Shown: one piece after another, positions 8,033 through 17,267 of the stretch
Layout: every line of letters begins with the position of its first letter
Position numbering within the stretch: position 1 is the first letter of the stretch
From: Vibrio mangrovi
GTDB taxonomy: Bacteria; Pseudomonadota; Gammaproteobacteria; Enterobacterales; Vibrionaceae
DNA: 64,000 nt
Direction: 5' to 3'
NCBI RefSeq assembly: GCF_024346955.1
Contig: NZ_AP024884.1
Location: forward strand, 124,001 to 188,000
The notes under the pieces: generated by a model
Seen by the model: the letters and a program-made list of their open reading frames with translations, nothing else
Database searches by the model: none
Told to the model about the DNA's origin: nothing
Position numbers and translations under genes: made by a program

Positions 8033-9589
8033 ATGGAACTATTTGCAGATATGCGTTCAGGCTCTCCGGATAATGAAGAAAATGATAATACTTCATCGAC
8101 AAATATCAAAGCATTAGAGCCCTGGAAAGTGTTACTGGTTGATGATGATGCACAAATGCACCAGATTACAAAGCTGGCACTGAGTAATTTTGTTTTTCAG
8201 AAACGACCATTGAAATTAATCTCTGCCTATTCAGGCAGTGAAGCACAAGAGATATTTAAACAGGAAGATGATATTGCTCTGGCCCTGGTCGATGTCGTGA
8301 TGGAAACAGAACATGCCGGGCTGGATCTGGTCAAATTCATCCGGGAAACATGCCATAACCGCGTTATCCGGCTGGTTTTACGTACCGGTCAGGCAGGGCA
8401 GGCTCCTGAAGAGAAAGTAATTCAGGATTACGAGATTGATGATTATAAAGAAAAAACCGAGCTGACAACGCAAAAGCTGCGTACCTTACTTTACTCAATG
8501 CTGAGAGCATATCGGGACTTGTGTCTGATCGAAGAACAAAAGGAGGGATTGAGCCGGGTCATTGAAGCTTCAGCAAAGGTTCAGAATACCAGAACACTAC
8601 AGACTTATGCGACAACGGTGTTGAAACAACTGACTTCTTTGCTGGGGCTGGAAGCTTCTGCTTTTTACTGCATCGTGTATCCGCGTGATCATGAAGAAGG
8701 TGGACGGGCTCTGACTCTGGCTGCAACCGGAAAATATGTTTCATTTTATAAAGAATGCAGCTTTAGTGTCTTGCCGGATCTTGTTGCCCAGCGTTGTCAG
8801 GAAGTATTGAAGCAACACGAATCCCACAATTATGGCGATGCGTATGTTTTCCATACCAGTGATGAGCGGGGAGTAACCAATCTGCTCTATGTGAATCTGA
8901 ATGGAGAACTGTCGGAACTGGATAAACAGTTGCTGGAAATATACATGCAGAATATCTGTATGACATTCGACAACATCAACCTGTTTGTCGATTTGCAGGA
9001 AACCTCGGTCGAACTGGTCTATAACCTGTCGAATGCTGTCGAAGCAAGAAGCAAGGAAACCGGTGCCCATGTACAGCGGATGTCGCTGTTCTGTGAACGA
9101 CTGGCCCAGCTTTACGGTCTTCCTGATCAGACAGTGAAAATGATTAAGCATGCTTCACCTTTGCATGATGTTGGTAAGGTCGCTGTTCCTGACCGGATTC
9201 TGCATAAAGAAGGAAAGCTCGATGCCGAAGAGTGGGCGACCATGCAGAAACATGTGGAATATGGTGTGGAGATCCTGAGTAAGTCCTCTCGTCCTCTGAT
9301 GGTGATGGCGAAAGAAATTGCGGGATATCACCATGAGCGGTGGGATGGATCTGGTTATCCTTATGGTCTGGCCGGAGAAAATATTCCCGTTTGTGGCAGG
9401 ATTGCGGCACTTGCAGATGTTTTTGACGCACTGGGCGCGAAACGTTGTTATAAAGAAATCTGGCCGGATGATGAGATCAGGCAGGAGATTCAGGCACAAC
9501 GGGGAAAACAGTTTGACCCCCGGCTTGTAGATCTGTTTCTGGAACACTGGGATGATTTTATTGAAATCCGAGATAGTTTACCCGACTGA
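8033..9589 (+). CDS. Response regulator with REC, DUF3369 and HD-GYP domains (cyclic-di-GMP phosphodiesterase)
   Basis: It is predicted to hydrolyse cyclic-di-GMP under control of phosphorylation. REC domain (about residues 30-160): acidic pocket VDDDAQMH, phosphoacceptor Asp in ALVDVVMETEHAGL and conserved Lys in DDYKEKTEL. A DUF3369 sensory region (about 170-315) follows. The HD-GYP domain (about 330-510) has the HD of SPLHDVGKVAVPD and the signature HHERWDGSGYP, both intact, as is ALADVFDAL. The ATG at 8033 follows AGAGGT, and a GTG 18 bases upstream is the alternative. It lies next to two sensor kinases on the opposite strand, one of which may be its partner (inference). Confidence 0.92.
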   Translation: MELFADMRSGSPDNEENDNTSSTNIKALEPWKVLLVDDDAQMHQITKLALSNFVFQKRPLKLISAYSGSEAQEIFKQEDDIALALVDVVMETEHAGLDLVKFIRETCHNRVIRLVLRTGQAGQAPEEKVIQDYEIDDYKEKTELTTQKLRTLLYSMLRAYRDLCLIEEQKEGLSRVIEASAKVQNTRTLQTYATTVLKQLTSLLGLEASAFYCIVYPRDHEEGGRALTLAATGKYVSFYKECSFSVLPDLVAQRCQEVLKQHESHNYGDAYVFHTSDERGVTNLLYVNLNGELSELDKQLLEIYMQNICMTFDNINLFVDLQETSVELVYNLSNAVEARSKETGAHVQRMSLFCERLAQLYGLPDQTVKMIKHASPLHDVGKVAVPDRILHKEGKLDAEEWATMQKHVEYGVEILSKSSRPLMVMAKEIAGYHHERWDGSGYPYGLAGENIPVCGRIAALADVFDALGAKRCYKEIWPDDEIRQEIQAQRGKQFDPRLVDLFLEHWDDFIEIRDSLPD

Positions 9590-9622
9590 TTCATGGTTCG
9601 ATAACCGATAATATTTTTCTCA

Positions 9623-9660
9623 CACACCGCCTGAGCCGCGGTCATCTTTCAGGCGGTGTG
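9623..9660. terminator. Terminator between HD-GYP gene and sensor kinase 1
   Basis: A perfect 12-bp stem CACACCGCCTGA/TCAGGCGGTGTG with a 14-base loop is followed by ATTTGTT on the plus strand. It serves the HD-GYP gene and lies between convergent genes. Confidence 0.7.
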
Positions 9661-9682
9661 ATTTGTTCCCGGTTCATTGATA

Positions 9683-11611
9683 TCAACAGCCTTTGGGAAG
9701 TTTGATTGAGTAGTGTACGCCTTGTCCCGGCTCGGATGAGAATTGCAGTGTCCCTTTAAGTTTCTGGGTGACCAGATTAAACACCAGACTCAGCCCGAGT
9801 CCTGACCCTCCGTGGCCTCTTTTTGTGGTGTAGAACGGTTCAAATATCTTATCGTGCAAATCGGTGGGAATGCCGATGCCGTTGTCCCGATATTCAAAAA
9901 CGATGAATTCTCCCTCGGCCCGAAACCGGATAGAAATCTGGGGAGTGTCCGCTGAATTGCCGAACGCGTGTATCGTACTGTTCATGATGAGATTAGCGAC
10001 AATCTGTGTCAGAACACCCGGCAGACTATTCATCATCAGGGTTTGATCACCATCCAGTCTCGGTTCTACGGGGATTTTTCTGGTTTCCGGGGACATACTG
10101 GTGATTAATGCCGTGAGGACCTGATGAATATTGAACTGACTCTGATTCTCCGAAACCTGATCGACTGCCGTCTGTTTAAAATCCCGGATCAACCGGGATG
10201 CGCGATCGAGATTACTGTGCAATAACCCGACGCTTGAATTCAGCCGCTGTGTCAGGTCGGCAAACTGACTGGTTGTCAGTGTCTGGTGATGGAATGCTTC
10301 TTCAAGTGTTTTTCTAATATCCTCAATAACTGAGGTGGCTGTGATGGCTATGCCCAGCGGTGTATTGACTTCGTGCGCGACACCGGCAACCAGTCCTCCC
10401 AGTGCAGTGAGTTTCTCTGACTGGATTAATTGCGCCTGAGTCTGTTTCAGCTGGTTCAGACTCTGCCCCAGCTCGTGAGTTCGCTCCTGAACTTTATGTT
10501 CCAGATCCTGATTGAGCTGCTCCAGTGCAAACTGTACAGATTTGAGTTCTGATATATTCAGTGTCGTTCCCCGAAAACCGAGGAACTTTTCTGTATCACT
10601 ATAGCGGGCTTTGGCCTGAAACATGAGCCACTGCTGTGTTCCATACAATGTAATTGCAACTTCACACTGGTGGAAAGTCTGCTTTTCATTCAGAAGCTGT
10701 TGCAGGTTTTGTGCTGACTGGAATAATTCAATCTGATGGAAAGGAATGTGCTGATCCTCTTCGAGATGTAAGGTTTTTAGCATTCCTTTTGATGCATAAA
10801 TCAGGTTGAGCGATGCATCGGTTTCCCACAGCCAGTCAGATGAAATATGGGCAAAATGAGTTAAACGTGTGTGTTCTGCGCGGCTGTTCTGATAAAGAAC
10901 GGCAAGATTCCGGGTCAGTTTATTCGTTTCTTTAACCAATAGAGATAATTCATCATTTTTCTGGGTAATCAACGGCGCCTGATAGACGTTAAGCTGAGTT
11001 GTCCTGGCTCCCGGCTTCATCGGGTTGTATTGTTGCAGATAGTGAACAATCGAAAAAATACGTTGATTGATACTTTTGTGGAAAATAATCAGGATCAGAT
11101 AACACACAACGGCAGTTTTCAGGGTATTAATAACTAATGTCGTCAGAAAATCGCGGATCAGTGAATTGTAGATAGACTGAAGATTGGACGCGACAAGTAT
11201 TGTACCTATCTGTTCCGACTCACCGCTCACCGGTTCGCGAAACATCAGTGGATAGATGTTCTGGGCTGTACGTCCGGTGATTGGCTTTCCTGCGGTCACC
11301 TTATAGGTTCCGGATCGGATCTCCAGATAATCGAGATCGGACAGAAGAACCAGATCATTCATCCGCTGTTGTAGCGTTGCCAGATTGAAATCCCAGAGGG
11401 ATGCAGCCAGCAGATGAGCGTGAATATCGCGGATTTCCTGATGGCGTTTTTCAACATGTCCCATCTGCTGACTGTAGTTAAAGTAAAGTTGGGCAACTGT
11501 AGAAAAGAATGTGACTATGCCGCTGATCAGAACCAGAATCAAAATGATACGTCGCCCCAGATGACTGCGCAAAGGGGAAATGGATTCTGTTCTGTACCTG
11601 CCTGCTCTCAT
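9683..11611 (-). CDS. Membrane sensor histidine kinase, PAS-containing (paralogue 1)
   Basis: This kinase has an N-terminal transmembrane helix (about residues 20-42, IILILVLISGIVTFF), a periplasmic domain of about 110 residues and a second transmembrane helix (TAVVCYLILIIF). A HAMP-like linker and a PAS-like domain (SSDWLWETDASLNLIYAS...) come next, followed by a coiled coil and a HisKA/HATPase_c core. The H-box is AGVAHEVNTPLG, the N-box is VANLIMNSTIHAF, and the G-boxes are RDNGIGIP and GGSGLGLSLV. There is no receiver domain. It is a tandem paralogue of the next gene, with very similar domain order and motifs. The start is taken at the ATG 11611; a TTG 9 bases upstream is possible because an AGG precedes both. 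Stimulus unknown. Confidence 0.9.
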   Translation of the reverse strand: MRAGRYRTESISPLRSHLGRRIILILVLISGIVTFFSTVAQLYFNYSQQMGHVEKRHQEIRDIHAHLLAASLWDFNLATLQQRMNDLVLLSDLDYLEIRSGTYKVTAGKPITGRTAQNIYPLMFREPVSGESEQIGTILVASNLQSIYNSLIRDFLTTLVINTLKTAVVCYLILIIFHKSINQRIFSIVHYLQQYNPMKPGARTTQLNVYQAPLITQKNDELSLLVKETNKLTRNLAVLYQNSRAEHTRLTHFAHISSDWLWETDASLNLIYASKGMLKTLHLEEDQHIPFHQIELFQSAQNLQQLLNEKQTFHQCEVAITLYGTQQWLMFQAKARYSDTEKFLGFRGTTLNISELKSVQFALEQLNQDLEHKVQERTHELGQSLNQLKQTQAQLIQSEKLTALGGLVAGVAHEVNTPLGIAITATSVIEDIRKTLEEAFHHQTLTTSQFADLTQRLNSSVGLLHSNLDRASRLIRDFKQTAVDQVSENQSQFNIHQVLTALITSMSPETRKIPVEPRLDGDQTLMMNSLPGVLTQIVANLIMNSTIHAFGNSADTPQISIRFRAEGEFIVFEYRDNGIGIPTDLHDKIFEPFYTTKRGHGGSGLGLSLVFNLVTQKLKGTLQFSSEPGQGVHYSIKLPKGC

Positions 11612-11773
11612 ATTGATCAATACCTACATCAACCTGATGTTTTTCATAAGTGACAAAGAATAGCATTGCCACTATACCTCCAGTTTTCACTATATTTACA
11701 CTACGTGCTATATGTTTTTTTCAATCAGATGGCAGGCAAGTATCCCCGTCATGGTACGGAGATGTCTGCCTGA

Positions 11774-13732
11774 TCAATCCAATGTCTTAGGGAGTTGAAT
11801 TCGATAGTGGACACCCTGACCGGGCTCGGATGTGAATTGTAATGTGCCTTTGAGTTTCTGGGTAACCAGATTGAAAACCAGATTCAGCCCGAGCCCTGAG
11901 CCACCATAGCCTCTTTTACTGGTATAGAAAGGCTCAAAAATCTTTTCGTGTAGCTCATGCGGAACACCGATACCGTTATCCTGATATTCCAGAATAATAT
12001 TTTGGGCTTCTGCATAGAATTTGATATGAATTATCGGAGACGGATGTTCCCCCTCAAATGCATGAACAATACTGTTCATAATCAGGTTGGAGACAATTTG
12101 AGTTAATATCCCCGGCAGGCTATTCATCATCAGGTTTTCATCTCCCTCAAGCTGCGGGGTCACCGGGATTTTCCTGGTTTCCGGATGCATACTGGCGATT
12201 AATGCCATGATGACCTGATGGATATTAAACTTACTCCGGCTTTCTGAAACCTGATCGACTGCCGTCTGTTTAAAGTCCCGGATCAATTTAGATGCCCGGC
12301 CGAGATTACTCTGTAGCAACTCAGATCCCGACTTCAGTCTGCCCGTCAGATCGACGAACTGATCCGTTGTGAGTGTCTGATTGCGAAAAGCACTTTCAAA
12401 CTCCTCGGTGACTTCTTCAATAATCGAGGTTGCCGTGACGGCAATGCCCAGTGGTGTATTTACTTCATGGGCAACACCAGCCACCAGTCCGCCAAGTGCT
12501 GCCAGTTTTTCCGACTGAATCAACTGTGCCTGTGCCTGCTTCAGTCGTTTCAGACTCTGGGCCAGATCCTGAGTTCGTTCCTGAACGGTGTTTTCCAGAC
12601 TCTGATTTAATGTTTCCAGCTCGGATTGCACTGATTTGAGTTCGGTAATATTCAGTGCAGTTCCCCGGAACCCGAGAAATTCATGATCATCATTGTTATA
12701 ACGGGCCTGAGCCTGAAACATGAGCCATCGTTGATGTCCGTTCAATGTCAGGGCGACTTCACAGTGTTGAAAGTTCTGTTTTTCGTTCAGAAACTGCTGT
12801 AGCTGGACTGCTGCGTGGAATTGCTCAATCTGATTGAAGGTCAGGTGGTGGCTTTCTTCCAGATGCAGAGCTTCCAGCATCCCTTCGGAACAATAAATCA
12901 GTTTCAGCGATGCGTCGGTTTCCCACAGCCAGTCGGATGATACATGGGCGAAGTCCGCCAGACGCGCCTGCTCGAAGCGGATGTTCTGATATAGGATGGC
13001 CAGATTTTTGGTCAGCTTGTTCGTTTCATTACACAGTAACGATAATTCATCATTTTTCTGGGTGATGATCGGATAGTTGCGTACTTTGAGCGGATGAGTT
13101 CTGTGTCTGGGATTATATTGTCTCAGGTAGCGGACAATCGAAAAAATACGCTGATTGATACTGTGGTGAAAGACAATCAGGATCAGATAACAGACCAGTG
13201 TGGTTTTCGCCGCATTGATTGCCAATGTGACCAGAAAGTCGTTGAGCAATGAGTCATAGATTTGCTGGACATTCGACTCGACGAGGATCGTTCCGATTTT
13301 CTCGGATTTTCCGGTGATCGGATCCTGAAATGTCAGCGGGTAAACGTTGCTGGTTTTTCTCCCGGTTACAGGCTTGCCGGCACTGATTTTATAATCATCG
13401 GATTTAATTTCCAGATAATCGATGTAGGGCAGGTTGATCAGCCCGTTCATTCTCTGTTGCAGAATCGTCAGATCAAAATTCCATAGCGATGAAGCCAGCA
13501 GGTGAGTGTGGATATTCCGGATTTCCAGATGGCGTTTATCCACATTGTTGAACTGTTGGCTGTAATCGAAATAGAGCTGGGTCAGCGTGGCAAGAAAGGT
13601 GATCGTTCCGCTGATTAATACCAGAATAAAAACAATTCGTCTCCCTAAGCGGCTTCGCAGCGGATGGATCGATTGTGCTTCTTCTGTTTCTGCATCTGTC
13701 TCTGGTATCGGACTTTCAGTCTCTGTTGTCAT
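11774..13732 (-). CDS. Membrane sensor histidine kinase, PAS-containing (paralogue 2)
   Basis: It has the same architecture as the neighbour at 9683-11611: transmembrane helix, periplasmic sensor, transmembrane helix, PAS-like domain (SSDWLWETDASLKLIY), long coiled coil and kinase core. The H-box AGVAHEVNTPLG, N-box VSNLIMNSIVHAF and G-boxes QDNGIGVP and GGSGLGLNLV are complete. The catalytic half is nearly collinear with paralogue 1, while the N-terminal cytoplasmic tail is longer and acidic. The two genes are 160 bases apart on the same strand and clearly arose by tandem duplication. Divergence is greatest in the periplasmic region, which suggests different signals. The start ATG at 13732 is preferred over a TTG 9 bases upstream. 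Confidence 0.9.
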   Translation of the reverse strand: MTTETESPIPETDAETEEAQSIHPLRSRLGRRIVFILVLISGTITFLATLTQLYFDYSQQFNNVDKRHLEIRNIHTHLLASSLWNFDLTILQQRMNGLINLPYIDYLEIKSDDYKISAGKPVTGRKTSNVYPLTFQDPITGKSEKIGTILVESNVQQIYDSLLNDFLVTLAINAAKTTLVCYLILIVFHHSINQRIFSIVRYLRQYNPRHRTHPLKVRNYPIITQKNDELSLLCNETNKLTKNLAILYQNIRFEQARLADFAHVSSDWLWETDASLKLIYCSEGMLEALHLEESHHLTFNQIEQFHAAVQLQQFLNEKQNFQHCEVALTLNGHQRWLMFQAQARYNNDDHEFLGFRGTALNITELKSVQSELETLNQSLENTVQERTQDLAQSLKRLKQAQAQLIQSEKLAALGGLVAGVAHEVNTPLGIAVTATSIIEEVTEEFESAFRNQTLTTDQFVDLTGRLKSGSELLQSNLGRASKLIRDFKQTAVDQVSESRSKFNIHQVIMALIASMHPETRKIPVTPQLEGDENLMMNSLPGILTQIVSNLIMNSIVHAFEGEHPSPIIHIKFYAEAQNIILEYQDNGIGVPHELHEKIFEPFYTSKRGYGGSGLGLNLVFNLVTQKLKGTLQFTSEPGQGVHYRIQLPKTLD

Positions 13733-14164
13733 ATTCTGCAATACCTGCCCTGGTGAATCAAAGATACAAAATTCCAGTCGTTATTTCTGCCGATGGTGCC
13801 TGCATAAAAGCAGACGCAGTATCGGCAGGGCAACCCCACCTGAGTTAATTATTGATGACATTAAGTTTTTCTGCCTAATAGTTAACAAAAAAATCCTGAT
13901 TCTGTTGAGAAGACTCACAGAAGTGCCGACTGAGAAACATATTTTTCCTGCGATAACCGGAGGAAAAGTCAGCTGGCCCTGATGAAGACTATACCCAAAT
14001 GACTTCAAGATGCAGTTTCAGCGAGAATCACTGAACCCAGAGACTGCGTTAGAGATGTATATCAATCAGAACTATTTTTGTTAGACTCTGGTTTCCCCCG
14101 AAATCTTGTTTCCAGGGGAATTTGAATTAATAAATATTGTTTGAGTAAAGTAGAGAAGATTTGC
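13733..14164. other. Intergenic region between sensor kinase 2 and hopJ-like gene
   Basis: These divergent genes are separated by 432 bases. It contains a stem-loop with arms CTGCCGAT (13787-13794) and ATCGGCAG (13821-13828), whose loop itself can fold. It also contains a dispersed repeat arm at 13990-14015. No gene was recognised. Confidence 0.4.
13990..14015 (+). repeat. Dispersed intergenic repeat, copy 2 (single arm)
   Basis: The sequence TATACCCAAATGACTTCA, followed by AGATGCAG, matches the arms of the palindromic repeats at 4932-4993 and 58409-58470. No full complementary arm is nearby, so this is a half element or a decayed copy. Confidence 0.6.
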
Positions 14165-14509
14165 ATGACATTAAATGAATTGCTGGAAGTGATCCGGCAC
14201 TCGCCAGAGAAGGTCGATTTTTTTGAGGTGATCAATGTAATTGATACCCACTATGATTTTACACCCACCCGGTTTACTAACGGTGAACTGGTAAGTGAAG
14301 CGCATGAAAATCAGGGGTCGTGCAAGATCTTTTCATTCGCCGGGATACATCAGCTAAACCCGGATGAAACGTTAGCCTGCTTCGGCGACTTTTATCGTCA
14401 GGATGTTCTGGCACATCCTGAGAATCAGGATCATCAGAACATCCGCAATTTTATCCGTACCGGATGGGAAGGCATTCAGTTTGAAGGGGAAGCATTACAG
14501 GCGAAATGA
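14165..14509 (+). CDS. HopJ type III effector family protein
   Basis: A 114-aa cytoplasmic protein of the HopJ family: MTLNELLEVIRHSPEKVDFFEVINVIDTHYDFTPTRFTNG is the conserved N-terminus, with GSCKIFSFA, CFGDFYRQDVL and NIRNFIRTGWEGI downstream. Despite its name, the family is common in marine gammaproteobacteria without type III secretion, and its function there is unknown. The ATG at 14165 gives the family length; an upstream TTG at 14141 would add eight residues. It is monocistronic. Confidence 0.85.
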   Translation: MTLNELLEVIRHSPEKVDFFEVINVIDTHYDFTPTRFTNGELVSEAHENQGSCKIFSFAGIHQLNPDETLACFGDFYRQDVLAHPENQDHQNIRNFIRTGWEGIQFEGEALQAK

Positions 14510-14553
14510 TGATCATCCGCCGCTTTTGATTTGAGACTGACTTTGATTGCAGA

Positions 14554-14853
14554 TTATGCCAGAGGCTGGCGGGAGAGACATCGACGGCACAGGCAGTGTC
14601 CGGATTCTGCTTTTTCCCGAGTCTCGACACTGAAGCACCAACAGTCTGATTCTCCGGCCTGTAAACCACAGTAAGTGGCATCGCCACATTGCGGGCAGTG
14701 ATGCGAAGCATCTGCGCCGCTCAGACGCTGCATGATCTGCTCTCTCTGATGGTCAGTGTAATGACGCCACTGCCGGATCTCTTCCATGGTCCGGTAGCAT
14801 CCCGAACACAGGCCTTCCTCATTTTTACAGTTTGCCATACACGGAGATTTCAT
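14554..14853 (-). CDS. DUF1289 protein fused to a cysteine-rich CWC domain
   Basis: A 99-aa protein. The N-terminal half (MKSPCMANCKNEEGLCSGCYRTMEEIRQW) is the DUF1289 signature with four conserved Cys. The C-terminal half (HCPQCGDATYCGLQAGESDCWCF...GHCLCRRCL) is the cysteine-rich CWC motif. Both are thought to bind zinc or an iron-sulphur centre. Two such domains are often separate proteins, so this is a natural fusion. The start ATG has GGGAAG 6 bases upstream. Function unknown. Confidence 0.8.
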   Translation of the reverse strand: MKSPCMANCKNEEGLCSGCYRTMEEIRQWRHYTDHQREQIMQRLSGADASHHCPQCGDATYCGLQAGESDCWCFSVETREKAESGHCLCRRCLSRQPLA

Positions 14854-15209
14854 CGCACTTCCCTACATTTCTATCCGGTTTATGAATATGGCCTGACACT
14901 ATAAAGACGGTTCCGTTTTGTGGCAATCACATCCATCCGGTGGCTTCATTTCTACTTCTTTTATGGTGACTTATATTTCTGTGGTGACATCAGAAACATA
15001 TATAGAGCAAAACGTCAGAAAACTGAGATATTCATTCAATAAAACTCTCTTAGTAATGAATTTTTATCGATAAGGGCTGAACTCAGTAAAATAAATTGCA
15101 TACAATGGTAAGCTGCTGAGTAAAGCTCAGATTGTCGGTCTGCTGCTTCCCGTTCTTGGTGAAACAGACAGCTTCTGCATTGATTAAAATAAACATAAAA
15201 GGTTTCTTC
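14854..15209. other. Upstream region of the T6SS effector island
   Basis: This 356-base AT-rich gap lies between the divergent DUF1289 and vgrG genes. It presumably carries the vgrG promoter. A weak stem (CTGAG/CTCAG near 15115-15130) is present, but I see no recognisable operator, RNA or repeat. Confidence 0.35.
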
Positions 15210-17267
15210 ATGGCAACGTTAGGTTTCAGGCTCAGTGTCGATGGGGTCGACGACGAGTCATTGGTGGTGCGTGACTATCAGGGATTTGAATCGGTGTCAG
15301 CATCATCTGACAGTGGTGGCCGCCCGGTGTACGGCTACCGTTATCAGGTCGAACTCGCCAGCCGTAACAGTGATCTGACCTTTGAACAGATGGTCGATAC
15401 CACGGCTCTGTTAGAGGTTTTCCGTAACGGTCAGGTGGTGCAGAAAGTTCATGGCATCATCCGTAACTTCAGCCGTGGCGATACCGGCCATCACCATACC
15501 TTTTATTCCCTGACGCTGGTGCCTTCTCTCGAACGACTTTCCCTGCGTCATAACAGCCGTATCTTCCAGCAGAAAAGTGTCCCGGAGATTCTTTCTGTCC
15601 TCCTTTCTGAAATGAACATCACCGATTATGCTTTTTCCACCCAGCGGGAATGTCTGCCGCGGGAGTTCTGCGTGCAGTACCGGGAAACGGATTTAGCGTT
15701 TTTCCACCGGCTGGCCGCCGAAGAAGGGCTGATGTACTACTTTACCCATGAAGCGGAAAAACACACGCTGGTGGTGACTGATAATCCGGAAGGGTTTACC
15801 ACGATGGGCGGAACCGTGCCTTACAACGTCCTTTCCGGTGGTATTTCTGAAACACCTTACGTGCAGTCGATGACCGAGCAGAAGCAGTCGCAGGTCAGTT
15901 CGGTGTGGATGCAGGACTACAGCTTTAAAAAGCCGGATTACAGTTTTAAACAGACCGCAGAAGGCAGTGAACTGGACTATCAGCTGCCAACTTACGAACA
16001 TTATGATGCGCCGGGGCGTTACAAAGATGATGCCAGCGGCAAGGCATTCAGCCATATCAGGCTCGACTCGCTGCGCAAAAATGCCCATACCGCGAAGGGT
16101 AAAAGTAATCAGGCCATGCTTCAGGCCGGCGTACGCTTTGAACTGAGCGAACATCTGGACAAAGCTATGAACCGCAACTGGCTGGTGGTCGGCATTGCTC
16201 ATCAGGGCAGTCAGCCACAAGCGCTGGAAGAATCCGCTGGCAGCGGCGCGACCACCTATGCCAACCAGTTTACCGTGATCCCTGCTGATAATTTATGGCT
16301 TGCACCTATCGCCAATAAACCCCGGGTTGACGGCGCGATGGTCGCCACAGTGGTCGGCCCGGCAGGTGAAGAGATTTATTGTGATGAACATGGCCGGGTG
16401 AAACTTCATTTCCCGTGGGACCGGGAAAGCAACGGTGACGAGCTGAGTTCCTGCTGGGTGCGGGTTTCTCAGGGCTGGGCCGGCGCTCAGTACGGCATGG
16501 TTGCGGTGCCACGGATCGGTCATGAAGTGATTGTTGATTTCCTTGACGGCGATCCGGATCAGCCGATTGTTACCGGGCGAACCTTCAATGCCAGCAATGT
16601 GCCGCCTTATCCATTGCCGGACAATAAAACCAAAACAGTCATCCGCACTGAAACCCATCAGGGGCAGGGATTTAACGAGCTGAGTTTTGAAGACCAGTCC
16701 GGCAGTGAAAAGATTTATCTGCATGCGCAGAAAGACACTGAATCCCTGATTGAAAACGACGCCACTACGCTGATCCGTCACGACAGTCACCTGACGGTCG
16801 AAAATGACCGTTATGAACATATCAAGATGAATGATCACCTGACCATTGACGGTGAGCAGCGCCTCAAAATTACCAAAGACCAGACACATGAAATCGGCGG
16901 CTCGCTGCAACAGCAGATCGGCAGCCTGACCGCAGTCGAGACTGGCAGTGCCATTACCCTCAAAAGCGGTGCGAAAATCGTCGCCGAAGCCGGCTCCGGC
17001 CTGACCCTGTCTGCCGGCGGCAGCTTTATCAGCATCGACAGCGGTAGTGTCAATCTATCCGGCCCGGCGATTAACCTCAACGCCGGCGGCAGTGCCGGTA
17101 GTGCCACAGCTTATGGTGGTCAGGCGGCACTATTGCCGGATGAAATCACCACCAAACCGGAAAACCCGGCCCCGATCCTGACACCGGCTCAGATTGCAAC
17201 CATGAAATCAGCCGCCCCGTTCTGTGAAGAGTGTGAGAAGTGTAAGGACGGTGTATGTGCCATCTAA
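15210..17267 (+). CDS. vgrG: T6SS tip protein VgrG (intact copy)
   Basis: VgrG forms the trimeric spike of the type VI secretion needle and carries effectors. The 685-aa product contains the gp27-like base (about residues 1-370: REFCVQYRETDLAFFHRLAAEEGLMYYF), the gp5 OB-fold (about 380-480: GRVKLHFPWDRE, SCWVRVSQGWAGAQYGMVAVPRIGHEVIVDFLDGDPDQPI), and the DUF2345-type beta-helix spike (about 500-650, with GSLTAVETGSAITLKSGAKI). It ends in a short cysteine-rich tail (CEECEKCKDGVCAI). There is no C-terminal effector domain. The start at 15210 gives the usual MATLGFRLSVDG and has AAGG 8 bases upstream. The stop overlaps the next gene by 13 bases. This is the only complete vgrG in the window. Confidence 0.95.
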   Translation: MATLGFRLSVDGVDDESLVVRDYQGFESVSASSDSGGRPVYGYRYQVELASRNSDLTFEQMVDTTALLEVFRNGQVVQKVHGIIRNFSRGDTGHHHTFYSLTLVPSLERLSLRHNSRIFQQKSVPEILSVLLSEMNITDYAFSTQRECLPREFCVQYRETDLAFFHRLAAEEGLMYYFTHEAEKHTLVVTDNPEGFTTMGGTVPYNVLSGGISETPYVQSMTEQKQSQVSSVWMQDYSFKKPDYSFKQTAEGSELDYQLPTYEHYDAPGRYKDDASGKAFSHIRLDSLRKNAHTAKGKSNQAMLQAGVRFELSEHLDKAMNRNWLVVGIAHQGSQPQALEESAGSGATTYANQFTVIPADNLWLAPIANKPRVDGAMVATVVGPAGEEIYCDEHGRVKLHFPWDRESNGDELSSCWVRVSQGWAGAQYGMVAVPRIGHEVIVDFLDGDPDQPIVTGRTFNASNVPPYPLPDNKTKTVIRTETHQGQGFNELSFEDQSGSEKIYLHAQKDTESLIENDATTLIRHDSHLTVENDRYEHIKMNDHLTIDGEQRLKITKDQTHEIGGSLQQQIGSLTAVETGSAITLKSGAKIVAEAGSGLTLSAGGSFISIDSGSVNLSGPAINLNAGGSAGSATAYGGQAALLPDEITTKPENPAPILTPAQIATMKSAAPFCEECEKCKDGVCAI

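Noticed and set aside
15693..16910. Long antisense open frames inside vgrG and rhs genes
   Set aside because: Mirror frames of high-codon-bias genes; no ribosome binding sites and same frames appear in both vgrG copies as a consequence of the coding strand.
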